Shown: positions 16,451-25,270 of the stretch, in pieces
Position numbering within the stretch: the first letter of the stretch is position 1
Layout: each line of letters opens with the position of its first letter
Assembly: GCF_000364705.1 (NCBI RefSeq)
Contig: NZ_AQOH01000037.1
Span: 1-37,006 of the forward strand
Source: Pseudomonas fuscovaginae SE-1
GTDB lineage: Bacteria > Pseudomonadota > Gammaproteobacteria > Pseudomonadales > Pseudomonadaceae
Length of the DNA: 37,006 nucleotides
Reading direction: 5' to 3'
The notes under the pieces: model-generated
Told to the model about the DNA's origin: nothing
Databases searched by the model: none
The model's input: only the letters and a program-made list of their open reading frames with translations
Translations under genes and position numbers: made by a program

Positions 16451-17772
16451 TACAGGCCAACGCTCTGGCGCAACCCAGCCAGCGGCCGGCGCAGCAGGTA
16501 AAGGGCCAGCGGTGCGCGCTGGCCGAAGATTTTCGCGGTGCCACGCAGGCCGATACGCGGTGGCGGCGAGTCGCTGAAGCCGGCGTCCAGGCGATAGGCC
16601 AACTGCCCGGCCGGGGTGGTCTGCGCCTCATAGGCCACCCGCTCGAGCCTGGCCGAATGGCGCTGCAGCGGGTCGCTGTCGAGAAACAGTGCCACCTCGG
16701 CGTCCGGTTCCAGGGCGATGGCATCCCCCACCGCCAGTTCGATGCGCAGCTCGGCCTGGCTCGGATCGGCCAGCTCCATCAGGCGCTCACCGGTCTGTAC
16801 CGGCTTGCCGGTCCAGCGTTCGGCATCGGCGAACACCGCGATGCCGTCGCGCTCGGCGCGAACCTCGCTGCGCTTGAGCAGTTCGGCGGCGTAGTCACGC
16901 TCGGCGCGCTTCTGCTCGACCCGGGCCGCCAGTAGGTCGAGTTTCGAACTCGATTCGGCATCGGCGAAGGCCCGCTGGGAATTGGCCTTCAATTCGGCCT
17001 CGGCCACCCCGAGTGCCCTTTGGGCCACATCGGCCTGGGCCTTGAGGGTGGTGCTTTCGAAACGTACCAGCAGATCGCCGGCTTTCACCGTCTGGTTGGG
17101 CTTGACCAGAAATTCGGCGATCACCCCGTCCAACGGCGCCGCCACCACCCGCCCGGCCAGCGGCACGACCTCGGCCGGTGCCAGCACCGATTGGCGCACC
17201 GGAATCAGCAGACTCAGCAACGCCAGGGCGACCAACAGCGCCTGGCGCTTGCGCGTCAGCCGCAAGCGCCACGGCCGGCGGGGCTGCAGCGCCAGCCAGG
17301 CGTGACTGTAGGTGTCGCCCAGTTGCGCCAGCAACACCTGTTCGGAAGGGCTCCAGGGATTGTCACGGGCCAGCCAGAGGCCGCCGAATACCTCGCCCTC
17401 GTGGTCGAGCAGCGGCAACCAGAACACCTGTGGCGCGGACAGGCTCCGCCAGTCGTCGACAATCGAGGCATTGAAAGCCTCCATCGGCACCACGGTGGCG
17501 GGCTTGGCCCGTTCCAGCTTGAACAGTTGCGCCACGGCGTGCTCGACGAAAGCCACGAATGGCGCATTCGGCTCCACCGCGCTGACGCCGGTCACCGCGC
17601 GCACCTTGCCGGCGATCAGCAAGGCGGCATGACGGAAACCGAACAGCGCCTGACCGTCATTGACCAGGCTGTAGGCCAACTCTTCGGTGCTACGCGCGGC
17701 ACGGGTCAAGCGTTCCAGATCGAGGAACTGGGCAAAGACCCGCTCCGCCGCGCCCGCGACCGGTGCGTTCAT
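16450..17772 (-). CDS. GAF-domain / HlyD membrane-fusion protein
   Basis: This is a 440-residue protein. Residues ~15-165 form a cytoplasmic GAF-like domain (LVNDGQALFGFRHAALLI, then WLPLLDHEGEVFGGLWLARD). A single membrane anchor lies near 175-200 (RKRQALLVALALLSLLI). A periplasmic HlyD part follows, with two lipoyl half-motifs (VVAAPLDGVIAEFLVKPNQTVKAGDLLVRFE and VRAERDGIAVFADAERWTGKPV) around a coiled coil of about 250-310. Its start overlaps the stop codon of the upstream HlyD gene in an ATGA, so the two are co-translated. A sensor domain on the cytoplasmic side of an adaptor is unusual and could gate export on ligand binding (inference). Confidence 0.85.
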   Translation of the reverse strand: MNAPVAGAAERVFAQFLDLERLTRAARSTEELAYSLVNDGQALFGFRHAALLIAGKVRAVTGVSAVEPNAPFVAFVEHAVAQLFKLERAKPATVVPMEAFNASIVDDWRSLSAPQVFWLPLLDHEGEVFGGLWLARDNPWSPSEQVLLAQLGDTYSHAWLALQPRRPWRLRLTRKRQALLVALALLSLLIPVRQSVLAPAEVVPLAGRVVAAPLDGVIAEFLVKPNQTVKAGDLLVRFESTTLKAQADVAQRALGVAEAELKANSQRAFADAESSSKLDLLAARVEQKRAERDYAAELLKRSEVRAERDGIAVFADAERWTGKPVQTGERLMELADPSQAELRIELAVGDAIALEPDAEVALFLDSDPLQRHSARLERVAYEAQTTPAGQLAYRLDAGFSDSPPPRIGLRGTAKIFGQRAPLALYLLRRPLAGLRQSVGL

Positions 17773-18548
17773 TTCAGCTCCGCGAAATGCGCCGTGCCGC
17801 TCATGCCCGCCAACAGGCCTTCGGCCTTGGGCAGGCTGGCCACCAGCAACAGGGTCTGGCTGCCTTCGTCGATCCGTGCGCCGAGGCGCTTGATGGTCGC
17901 GATCAGCGGCTGGCCGGTTTCATCCGGGACGAAACTGAAGGTCTGCCCCGGCTTGAGCTTGCCCATCCAGCGCGACGGTACCAGCAGGTGGATCTCCAGG
18001 GTGCGGTTGTCGACGATTTCGAGCATCGGCGAGCCGGCCGAAACGCTTTCGTAACGTTGGACCTTGCGCTGCACGACCTGCCCGTCATAGGGCGCGATGA
18101 CGCTGCAACGCTTGACCTGGACCTGGTAGACCTGGGCCTGGGCCTGCGCTTCGGCGACCTTGGCCTCGGCGCGGGCCACTTCGAAGCGGCCGAGCGAATT
18201 GAGCGAGGCGAGCTGACGGTTGTGCGCCAGTTCCTCGTTGGCCCCACGACCGGCGGCCTGGGCGGCAGCGAGCTGGGCCTGATAGGCCGAGCAGTCGAAA
18301 CGCGCGAGGATTTCGCCCTGCCTGAAGGTCTCGCCTTCGCTGAACGGCAACTCGACGATCCGCCCGGACAGCTCGCTGGCGAGCATCGCCTGGTCGCGCG
18401 CGCGCAACACGCCACGGGCCTCGCTGGCCGTGGTCGCGTGAGCAGCAGGCGCAGCCGTGTCCAACAGCGGATCCGTCTCGGCCGCCTGGGCCTGAGCCAC
18501 GTGCGCCACACAGGACAACCCGAAAACCAAACCCCAAAAACGCTGCAT
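17769..18548 (-). CDS. Periplasmic HlyD/RND-type adaptor subunit
   Basis: This 259-residue exported adaptor has a signal peptide at residues 1-22 (hydrophobic core, then AQA|AE). It has a lipoyl domain split around a short coiled coil (ELPFSEGETFRQGEILARFDCSAYQAQLAAA, later CSVIAPYDGQVVQRKVQRYESVSAGSPMLEI) and a beta-barrel part. The start is ATG 18548. The open frame extends far upstream only because the opposite strand is coding. It is the first gene of the export operon and overlaps the GAF-HlyD gene by 4 bp. It may join the inner-membrane components to the TolC protein at 2357-3883, which is the only TolC in the window. Confidence 0.85.
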   Translation of the reverse strand: MQRFWGLVFGLSCVAHVAQAQAAETDPLLDTAAPAAHATTASEARGVLRARDQAMLASELSGRIVELPFSEGETFRQGEILARFDCSAYQAQLAAAQAAGRGANEELAHNRQLASLNSLGRFEVARAEAKVAEAQAQAQVYQVQVKRCSVIAPYDGQVVQRKVQRYESVSAGSPMLEIVDNRTLEIHLLVPSRWMGKLKPGQTFSFVPDETGQPLIATIKRLGARIDEGSQTLLLVASLPKAEGLLAGMSGTAHFAELK

Positions 18549-18761
18549 CACAGTGACTCCTTGTCGGACAATCGCGAGTCTACGGTAGCCAGAGTGAGCG
18601 TCAAGCAGATTGCCAGCATCCCGCCCCGGCTTGCCGATGTGCGGCAGCTCACAGCCTGCGCTGCCGCGTGCGGTACAAGCATAGGTGGACTGGCCGCGCT
18701 TCGGTATGATGACGGCCCTCCCCGGCCTCGGCGCCGCACGTTTACGGATTAAGGACAATTC

Positions 18762-20936
18762 ATGCGTATCGCTCTTCTGACATCCCTGGCGCTGGGCGTT
18801 GCCTTCTCCTCTCAGGCCCAGGCCAGCTCCGACGATTTCTGCTATCCACGCTGGTCGATGATGCAGTACGGGCTGGACCGCTGCAGCAATCTGGCCTTCC
18901 TCGCCCCGGGCAACGACAGCCGGGTCAACCTGCGCCTGCTGCTGGCGGACCAGGGCAAGCTGCCGCTGGCGCCCAACGAACTGAGCGAAGACGATCTCGC
19001 CGAAGGCTACGGCCCGGTGCCCTTCGCCAATACCCGGCTGCAGTCGAACGTGCCGGACGCCAGCGGCGAAGTGAGCAACGCCGAGAGCGTCGAGCTGGAC
19101 GAAACCCTGGAAAAACTCGGGATCAAGCGCGGCGACGAGGCCCCGGCCGGCGATGCCTTCCTCTCCGGCGAAGGCAGCCGCTGCCGCAGCAACTCGGAGG
19201 AAAGCACCAGTGCCTTCATCGAGGCGCTGCTCGCCACCGGCGAGCTGTCCGAGGCCGAACGCCAGGCCCTGGCGCGCTCGCGGGTACAGATGCTCACCAC
19301 CTGCAACTGGGACCCGGCGCAGCAGGCCGCCTTGTTGCCCACCGACGTACAATCGGCGCCAGGGCAGGCGTTCGTCACCTACCTGCGCGCCGCCAGCGAC
19401 TTCTACAGCGGCCGTTTCAGTGAAGCGGCCAGCGGTTTCGCCAACCTGGCGCAGAACAGCCAGCCCTGGCTGAAGGAGACCGCGCTGTACATGCAGGCGC
19501 GTACCGCGCTGAACCTCGCCCAGCAGAACACTTTCGATGCCGAGGGCATGCCCACTGACAAAGAGGCCGACCCCGCACAACTGAAACAGGCCGAGGACGG
19601 TTTCAACGCCTACCTCAAGGCTTATCCACAAGGTGCCTACGCGGTGTCCGCCCGTGGCCTGCTGCGTCGGGTCTACTGGCAGGCGGGCGAGGTCGACAAA
19701 CAGGCGGCCGAATACCTCTGGCAGTTCAGCCTGCCCGAAGATGCCCCACGCAACGTGTCCTCGGACAGCCTGGTGCAGGAAATCGACAGCAAGCTGGTGT
19801 TCGGCGTCGGCGAAATCAACGACCCGCTGTTCCAGGCCGTCAACGACCTGATGGCCATGCGCACGGCGGGTGACTACGAATCGAAGAAGCAACTGACCCT
19901 GGAAACCCTGCAGACCCACAAAGCGATCTTCGCCGCGCAACCGGCGCTGCATGACTACCTGCTGGCGGCGTTCCACCTGTATGTCGGGAAGAACCCGGAT
20001 CTGACGCTCAAGACTCTGCCGAGCGAAATCCCGTCGAAGCTCGACTACTTCGCCTTCAGCCAGCAGATGCTGCGGGGCCTGGCGCTGGAAGCCAAGCAGG
20101 ACTGGCCGGCGGCCGAGACGCTGTGGCTGCAACTGCTGGCCCAGGCGAAACAGCCGCTGCAACGTGAACAGCTGGAACTGGCGCTGGCCAACCACTACGA
20201 GCGCAGCCAGCAGGTGGCCAAGGTGTTCGCCGCCGATTCGCCGATCAAGACCCCGCAGGTACGCGCCATCCTGTTGCGCCACGTGGCCGACGCCGCGCTG
20301 CTGCGCCAGCAGGTCAAGCAGGGCGCGGATGCCACCGAGCGCGACAGCGCGCTGTTCGTGCTGCTGTACAAGGACCTGCGCCTGGGCCACTACCAGGACT
20401 TCAGCGAAGACCTGAAGCAACTGCCCGCCGAACCGGCCGACACCAAGCTGGGCACCAGCCTGGGCTACGTCTACAGCGACGGCCAGTCGCTGCGGCTGTT
20501 CCGCTGGAACGGCGCCAAGGCCGAGTCCGGCTACACCTGCCCGGCCATCGCCGAGACCGTCGCCAGCCTGCAGGCCGATGCCAAGGCACCGGCGGCACTC
20601 AACTGCCTCGGTGAATTCATCCTGCGCAACGGCCTCGACGGCATGCCGCTGGACAGCCAGCGCAACAAGGACGAGCTGGGCGGTACGCCATCGCTGTTCA
20701 AAGGCCCGGTGTACTCGCGCCTGGACGGCTACCAGCAGGTCCTGGCCGATGCCAAGGCCTCGCGCACGGACAAGGCCTACGCGCTGTTCCGGGCGATCAA
20801 CTGCTATGCCCCCGCGGGCTACAACAGCTGCGGCGGCAAGGAAGTCGAGCCGGCGCAACGCAAGGCCTGGTTCAGGCAGTTGAAGGGCAGCTACGCCGAC
20901 ACCCAGTGGGGCAAGTCGCTGCAGTACTACTGGTAA
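18762..20936 (+). CDS. Exported helical-repeat protein of unknown function
   Basis: This 724-residue protein has a signal peptide (MRIALLTSLALGVAFSSQAQA, cleavage before SSDD). Start ATG 18762 has AAGGA upstream, and a TATGAT -10 box lies at 18705-18710. The body is alpha-helical with TPR-like pairs (FVTYLRAASDFYSGRFSEAASGFANLAQ, FNAYLKAYPQGAYAVSARGLLRRVYWQAGEVDKQAAEYLW). This makes it similar to periplasmic proteins loosely labelled YfiO-like in Pseudomonas. It is not a BamD orthologue: it is far too long and has no lipobox. Cysteines occur at the N-terminus (DFCYPRW, DRCSN) and the C-terminus (NCLGE, INCYAPAGYNSCGG), so disulfides are possible. The downstream DUF3142 gene begins 6 bp after its stop, so they share a transcript. 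Confidence 0.75.
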   Translation: MRIALLTSLALGVAFSSQAQASSDDFCYPRWSMMQYGLDRCSNLAFLAPGNDSRVNLRLLLADQGKLPLAPNELSEDDLAEGYGPVPFANTRLQSNVPDASGEVSNAESVELDETLEKLGIKRGDEAPAGDAFLSGEGSRCRSNSEESTSAFIEALLATGELSEAERQALARSRVQMLTTCNWDPAQQAALLPTDVQSAPGQAFVTYLRAASDFYSGRFSEAASGFANLAQNSQPWLKETALYMQARTALNLAQQNTFDAEGMPTDKEADPAQLKQAEDGFNAYLKAYPQGAYAVSARGLLRRVYWQAGEVDKQAAEYLWQFSLPEDAPRNVSSDSLVQEIDSKLVFGVGEINDPLFQAVNDLMAMRTAGDYESKKQLTLETLQTHKAIFAAQPALHDYLLAAFHLYVGKNPDLTLKTLPSEIPSKLDYFAFSQQMLRGLALEAKQDWPAAETLWLQLLAQAKQPLQREQLELALANHYERSQQVAKVFAADSPIKTPQVRAILLRHVADAALLRQQVKQGADATERDSALFVLLYKDLRLGHYQDFSEDLKQLPAEPADTKLGTSLGYVYSDGQSLRLFRWNGAKAESGYTCPAIAETVASLQADAKAPAALNCLGEFILRNGLDGMPLDSQRNKDELGGTPSLFKGPVYSRLDGYQQVLADAKASRTDKAYALFRAINCYAPAGYNSCGGKEVEPAQRKAWFRQLKGSYADTQWGKSLQYYW

Positions 20937-20942
20937 GTGTCG

Positions 20943-21647
20943 ATGGGCCGAGGGTGCTGGCTGTTGCTGGCCGCCTGGCTGAGTGCCAGCCAGGCACTGG
21001 CAGCGGTCGATGCGCGCGAGCATGACGCGTTCTGGCTGTGGAGCGGGGTCGCTCCGCAGCCGGTGCTGGCCCAGGCGCGCAGTCTGTACGTACTGCAGGG
21101 CCAGGTCAGTCAGTCACGCCAGCGCGGCATCAGCTTCATCGCCCAGGGCATCGCGATTCCGCGCCTGAGCCGGGGCGAGGTGTGGGTGGTCTATCGCGCC
21201 CATACCCTGCGCTGGCCGGAGTCGGTCTATCGTCAGTTGCTCGGCCAGGTCAAGCGCTGGCAGCAGGCGGGCAACCCGGTGGTCGGCATCCAGATCGACT
21301 TCGATGCCCGTACCCGCTACCTCGACGAGTACGCCGACTTCCTGCGTGACCTGCGTCAGCGGCTGCCGGCCGATCTGCGCCTGAGCATCACCGGGCTGAT
21401 GGACTGGAGCAGCAATGCCGATCCGAAGGCCATCGCCCAGCTCAAGGGCGTCGTCGATGAAGTGGTGGTACAGACCTACCAGGGACGCCGCAGCATTCCC
21501 GATTACGCCGCGTACCTGCCACGCATGAATCGCCTGGGGTTGCCGTTCAAGATCGGGTTGATCCAGGGCGGCGAGTGGCAGGAGCCCCCGTATCTCCAGG
21601 ACAGCGAGTGGTTTCGCGGCTACGTGGTGTTTTTGCAGAATCCTTGA
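20943..21647 (+). CDS. Exported DUF3142 protein
   Basis: This 234-residue protein has a signal peptide (GCWLLLAAWLSASQALA). The start chosen is ATG 20943; a GTG at 20937 is also in frame. The body matches DUF3142: YVLQGQVS, then VVGIQIDFDARTRYLDEYADFLRDLRQRLPADLRLSITGLMDW, then VDEVVVQTYQGR. The IQIDFDA strand and the TGLMDW and VVVQTYQG strands look like a TIM-barrel glycoside-hydrolase core, with Asp in the IDFDA position. Enzymatic activity is unproven. Its stop codon is separated by one base from the convergent DUF4276 gene, so no terminator lies between. Confidence 0.8.
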   Translation: MGRGCWLLLAAWLSASQALAAVDAREHDAFWLWSGVAPQPVLAQARSLYVLQGQVSQSRQRGISFIAQGIAIPRLSRGEVWVVYRAHTLRWPESVYRQLLGQVKRWQQAGNPVVGIQIDFDARTRYLDEYADFLRDLRQRLPADLRLSITGLMDWSSNADPKAIAQLKGVVDEVVVQTYQGRRSIPDYAAYLPRMNRLGLPFKIGLIQGGEWQEPPYLQDSEWFRGYVVFLQNP

Positions 21648-21648
21648 A

Positions 21649-22296
21649 CTATATCGCCTCCAACCTGCCCAGCCATGCATGAAAATGCGGGCAAGCGGCG
21701 CGTATCACATCCAGGCCAATATCGCAGGCAATCAAAGGACCATGAAAGGTCTTCTGATAGCCTGGCATGACCTTGAGCACCCTCTTGGAAGGTGCCGTAC
21801 TCGGACTGTCATTAATGTCCTCGGGCGTCGTGTAGGTCGTCATCACGGCACTGAGCGCGGAAACCGTTACGTCATCAGCCCATTGAGCAAATTGCTCAAC
21901 TCCAGCGAACAACAGTGCCTCAAACTCATGTACCAGCAAGTGCGGGATGAAGTTCCGTTCATTGATATCCAAGGCCAACTGCGCCTCCAGAAAGGCGGCC
22001 TTTTGCGCACCGGAACCCTTGGTCGGAAATTCTGGCGCATTCTTGCCAGGAAAATCATTGGGCAGAGCATAGAGATCAAAGAGGGTCGAGACATAAGCGG
22101 AACGATCCTGCCGACAGAGACGGATCAGTTGCGGCCTGACCTTGGCGTAACTCACGACACCGCCTTTATAACCGGGGCTGGTGCTGACAATAATTGCAGT
22201 GAGGTAGATACCTAGACGGGCATAATGCGGAACCAACAGCTCTCGTACGAAGGCCTCTTCCGTCTGGCCTTCAACCAGAAGAATCAGACGAGTCAT
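21649..22296 (-). CDS. DUF4276 (TOPRIM-like) protein, partner of the AAA ATPase
   Basis: This 215-residue protein starts at ATG 22296, which overlaps the ATPase stop codon in an ATGA; the longer open frame is antisense extension. The first strand LILLVEGQTEEAFVRELL carries the glutamate of a TOPRIM fold. LFDLYALPNDFPG and LLVHEFEALLFAG are conserved in DUF4276. TOPRIM domains hydrolyse or transfer phosphodiester bonds using Mg ions. The tight coupling to an AAA ATPase matches two-gene phage-defence systems in which the ATPase senses infection and the TOPRIM protein is the effector, as in OLD- and PARIS-type pairs. Defence is inferred from family and context. Confidence 0.83.
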   Translation of the reverse strand: MTRLILLVEGQTEEAFVRELLVPHYARLGIYLTAIIVSTSPGYKGGVVSYAKVRPQLIRLCRQDRSAYVSTLFDLYALPNDFPGKNAPEFPTKGSGAQKAAFLEAQLALDINERNFIPHLLVHEFEALLFAGVEQFAQWADDVTVSALSAVMTTYTTPEDINDSPSTAPSKRVLKVMPGYQKTFHGPLIACDIGLDVIRAACPHFHAWLGRLEAI

Positions 22297-23393
22297 CGGG
22301 ACGGCCTCCCGCCCAGCAGATTTTTCTTCCAGAGATCCCCAAGGCTGTACTCTTCCAGCCACTCAGCCAAGAAGCTTTCGTCAGGCCGCCGGAATACGGA
22401 TGCCCCCCCCACCTTATCCACAACGATCAGGTCATGAGCATCGAACTCATTTACCAACTCGACCGATTGCGTCGAAATGATCAACTGATGACTCTGCGCC
22501 GTGGACTTCATCAGAGCGCCCAGTGCAGTGATCGCAAACGGATGTAACCCCAGCTCGGGCTCGTCAATCAAGATGGTGGAGGGCATGAACTCTTCAGGCT
22601 GGAGCAGGACAGTGGCAAGACAGATGAAACGTAGCGTGCCATCGGACAAAGCGCTGGCATTAAAAGGTACATCCTGCCCTTTCTCTGTCCACTCAAGCTG
22701 GATTTTTTCTTTGTTGTCTACAGTAGGGCGTAGATGAAAATCACCAAAAAATGGGGCCACCAACTGGATCGATTTGACGATTCGCTTGTAATGGTCCTCA
22801 TGGTGATTTTTCAAACGGTAAAGAAACGCCGCCAGATTGCGAGCATCGTCACGCAGGTATTCGTTGTCGTTGATCCCATGGATCTGCTTGACCCAGGCAC
22901 TTTGGCTCGTATCGTGAAAATGATAGAGGCGCCAGCTGCGCATGGCGGGTACGACATGCCTATAGATAAGCGTCTTGCTTTTCTGTGCTTCAGCGTACGA
23001 CTCAAAGTGCCCGGCCTTTGCGCGCCAATCGCCCGACTTCTCCCACCAGAGCGCTTCATGCACAAACATCATTCGATTGTCTTGAGTGGGCATGAGCGTG
23101 AATTTATAACCGTTATTACCAAAATACAGCTCGGCCTTCAGGCTCTCGCTTTTCTTTCGGCCAAAGTGCAGCAAGGCATCCGGACCGCCCGCAGCGCCCA
23201 CAGAGGCCTGCAACTGCTCATCCAAGATACGGTTGATCAGGCGAAAGAAGCCAATGAAGTTGGATTTACCAGCACCATTCGCGCCGATCAATACGTTGAT
23301 CTTGCCCAACTCGATATCGCATTCGGCGATCGACTTGTAGCCGCGCAAGACCAGCCGCGATAGCTGATCCGAGTCATCCACTTTCTTGATCAT
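22293..23393 (-). CDS. AAA (AAA_15/AAA_21, OLD-like) ATPase
   Basis: This 366-residue SMC/ABC-like ATPase has Walker A at about 37-45 (GANGAGKSN) in the typical LVLRGYKSIAECDIELGKINVLIG context. The ABC signature-like LSDGTLRF is near 250, Walker B ILIDEPELGLHPFA near 278, and the switch region QLIISTQSVELVNEF follows. The insert between carries no coiled coil long enough for an SMC. Start ATG 23393 has a weak GGGA. A candidate -10 (GATAAT) is about 60 bp upstream. Codon choice and base composition look less G+C-rich than the neighbours, fitting acquisition with the DUF4276 gene as a unit. Confidence 0.85.
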   Translation of the reverse strand: MIKKVDDSDQLSRLVLRGYKSIAECDIELGKINVLIGANGAGKSNFIGFFRLINRILDEQLQASVGAAGGPDALLHFGRKKSESLKAELYFGNNGYKFTLMPTQDNRMMFVHEALWWEKSGDWRAKAGHFESYAEAQKSKTLIYRHVVPAMRSWRLYHFHDTSQSAWVKQIHGINDNEYLRDDARNLAAFLYRLKNHHEDHYKRIVKSIQLVAPFFGDFHLRPTVDNKEKIQLEWTEKGQDVPFNASALSDGTLRFICLATVLLQPEEFMPSTILIDEPELGLHPFAITALGALMKSTAQSHQLIISTQSVELVNEFDAHDLIVVDKVGGASVFRRPDESFLAEWLEEYSLGDLWKKNLLGGRPSR

Positions 23394-23452
23394 CTGGGCA
23401 TCCCGAATGGCGTTGCATGCCGAACGAGGGCATACCGTGTCAAATAGCAGGC

Positions 23453-23481
23453 ATTATCGCCAGAACAGGTATCGGTTGCAC
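23453..23481 (-). promoter_or_regulatory. Candidate promoter of the ATPase-DUF4276 pair
   Basis: On the minus strand a GATAAT -10 box (23453-23458) is preceded at 17 nt by GTGCAA, a poor -35 box. It is placed about 60 bp before the ATPase start codon. The assignment rests mainly on the -10 box. Confidence 0.3.
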
Positions 23482-23525
23482 TCGCCAATCAACCCAGCGG
23501 CCGTCGAGAAATCAGCAGAACCTCC

Positions 23526-24392
23526 TCAACGCTGCATGCCCCAGCGCTTCACGGTCACCCGCTCCAGGCTGTCGAACACCAGGTTCTCCACCAGCAGGCC
23601 GATCAGGATCACCACCGCCAGCCCGGCGAAGACCTTGTCGGTATACAGCTCGTTGCGGTTCTGGAAGATGTACCAGCCCAGTCCGCCCTTGCCGCTGGTG
23701 GCGCCGAACACCAGTTCCGCCGCGATCAGGGTGCGCCAGGCGAACGCCCAGCCGATCTTCAGTCCGGCGAGAATCGACGGCAACGCCGCCGGAATCAGGA
23801 TGAACAGCACGAAACGCAGGCCCTTGAGGCCATAGTTGCGACCGGCCATGCGCAGGGTTTCCGATACGCCGAGGAAGCCGGCGTAGGTATTGAGCGCCAG
23901 CGCCCACAGCACCGAGTGCACCAGCACGAAGATCAGGCTGTTCTGCCCCAGCCCGAACCACAGCAGCGCCAGCGGCAACAGGGCGATGGCCGGCAACGGG
24001 TTGAACATCGAGGTCAGGGTGCCGAGCAGGTCGCGGCCGAAGCGGCTCGATACCGCCAACGTGGTCAGGCCGAACGCCAGCACCACCCCCACCAGATAGC
24101 CCTTGAGCAGCACCAGCAGGGAAACCCATACCTTGCCCACCAACTCGCCACTGAGCAAGCCGTCGTAGAGGGCGCTGGCCGTCTGCAGGAAGCTCGGCAG
24201 CAGCAGGTCGTTGTTCTGGTAGCGCGCCACCGCTTCCCACAACACCGCCAGCAGCACCAGGATCAGGCTCTTGCGCAACCAACCCTGTTGCCACAGTCGT
24301 TGCGCCAGCGACAGGTCGCGCTCCAGCGGCACTTCGAGCAACGGCTCCAGGGTGACTTCGTATTCCTCACGCACGGGGGATGAAAGACTCAT
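23526..24392 (-). CDS. ABC transporter permease, TauC/SsuC-like
   Basis: This 288-residue inner-membrane permease has about six membrane segments. The EAA-loop sequence (ETLRMAGRNYGLKGLRFVLFILIPAALPSILAGLKIGWAFAWRTLIAAELVFG) is diagnostic of the nitrate/sulfonate/taurine branch. The start is ATG 24392 with GGAG at 8 nt; a TTG two codons earlier is less likely. It is the last gene of the operon TauD-like, binding protein, ATPase, permease. The substrate is probably an organic sulfur compound or another small acid, and the sequence does not decide which. Confidence 0.88.
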   Translation of the reverse strand: MSLSSPVREEYEVTLEPLLEVPLERDLSLAQRLWQQGWLRKSLILVLLAVLWEAVARYQNNDLLLPSFLQTASALYDGLLSGELVGKVWVSLLVLLKGYLVGVVLAFGLTTLAVSSRFGRDLLGTLTSMFNPLPAIALLPLALLWFGLGQNSLIFVLVHSVLWALALNTYAGFLGVSETLRMAGRNYGLKGLRFVLFILIPAALPSILAGLKIGWAFAWRTLIAAELVFGATSGKGGLGWYIFQNRNELYTDKVFAGLAVVILIGLLVENLVFDSLERVTVKRWGMQR

Positions 24393-24410
24393 CGGCAATT
24401 CTCCAGCCGC

Positions 24411-25265
24411 TCAATAGGCAATGCGGATATCGGCGAAATCCAGTTCGGTTTCGGCCTGCGGGGTTTCGTCGAACAGCAGCCGGTGGATGCGCCGGGCCGA
24501 CGCCTGGAAAGCCGGGCCGCCCGGGCTGTGCAGGTCGTACTGATGACTGTGGATTTCCGCCCGCACCCGCCCTGGGTGAGGAGACAGCAGCAGGATGCGG
24601 TTGCCCACCACCAGCGCCTCCTCGATCGAGTGGGTGACGAACAGCAGCGTGAAGCGCACTTCCTCCCAGAGCTGCAACAGCTCTTCCTGCATTTTGCGCC
24701 GGGTCAGCGCGTCGAGGGCGGCGAACGGTTCGTCCATCAGCAGGATCTTCGGCTGCATCGCCAGGGCCCGGGAGATCGACACGCGGGCCTTCATGCCGCC
24801 GGACAAGGTGTGCGGATAGGCATCGGCGAAGGCCGCCAGGCCCACCTTCTCCAGGTAATGCAGGGCGCGCTCCTCGGCCTCGCGGCGCTTGAGCGTGCCG
24901 GAAGCGAGCAGCGGGAACATGACGTTCTGCTTGACCGTCTTCCACGGTGGCAGTTGGTCGAATTCCTGGAACACCACGATGCGGTCCGGGCCCGGCTCGG
25001 TGACCACCTGCCCTTGCAGGCGGATCTCGCCCTCACAGGGCCGGATGAACCCGGCCGCCGCCTTGAGCAGGGTCGACTTGCCGCAACCGGAGGGTCCGAG
25101 CAGGACGAACCGGTCCTGCTGGTCGACGTCGAAACTGACCCGGTGCGTGGCCCGCACCACCCGCTGCGGGGTGCGGTACTCCAGACTGACCCGGTCGACC
25201 GCCAGCAGCGCGGGAGCCGTGGCGATCGGTTTGCTGGCCGCGTGGCCTTGCAAGGGGGCATTCAT
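24411..25265 (-). CDS. ABC transporter ATP-binding protein, TauB/SsuB-like
   Basis: This 284-residue ATPase has Walker A GPSGCGKST, Q-loop VFQEFDQLPPWKTVKQNV, signature LSGGMKARVSISRAL, Walker B ILLMDEPFAALD and the switch His in FVTHSIEEAL. The Q-loop and PPWKTV sequence are typical of the taurine/sulfonate/nitrate family. The start is ATG 25265 with GGAG at about 10 nt. It begins 5 bp after the stop codon of the binding protein gene and ends 18 bp before the permease. It powers import through the adjacent permease. Confidence 0.9.
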   Translation of the reverse strand: MNAPLQGHAASKPIATAPALLAVDRVSLEYRTPQRVVRATHRVSFDVDQQDRFVLLGPSGCGKSTLLKAAAGFIRPCEGEIRLQGQVVTEPGPDRIVVFQEFDQLPPWKTVKQNVMFPLLASGTLKRREAEERALHYLEKVGLAAFADAYPHTLSGGMKARVSISRALAMQPKILLMDEPFAALDALTRRKMQEELLQLWEEVRFTLLFVTHSIEEALVVGNRILLLSPHPGRVRAEIHSHQYDLHSPGGPAFQASARRIHRLLFDETPQAETELDFADIRIAY

Positions 25266-25270
25266 GACGA

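Noticed and set aside
14456..16501. Plus-strand 681-codon open frame opposite the M50 fusion
   Set aside because: Gln/Arg/His-rich shadow of a G+C-rich gene with no recognisable domain. The minus strand has HEFGH and HlyD motifs.
18762..20936. BamD (YfiO) orthologue
   Set aside because: No lipobox and about three times BamD's length. Only a loose TPR-like resemblance.
18549..21023. Long minus-strand extension upstream of the HlyD gene
   Set aside because: It is antisense to the exported helical-repeat protein gene. A good signal peptide begins at ATG 18548.
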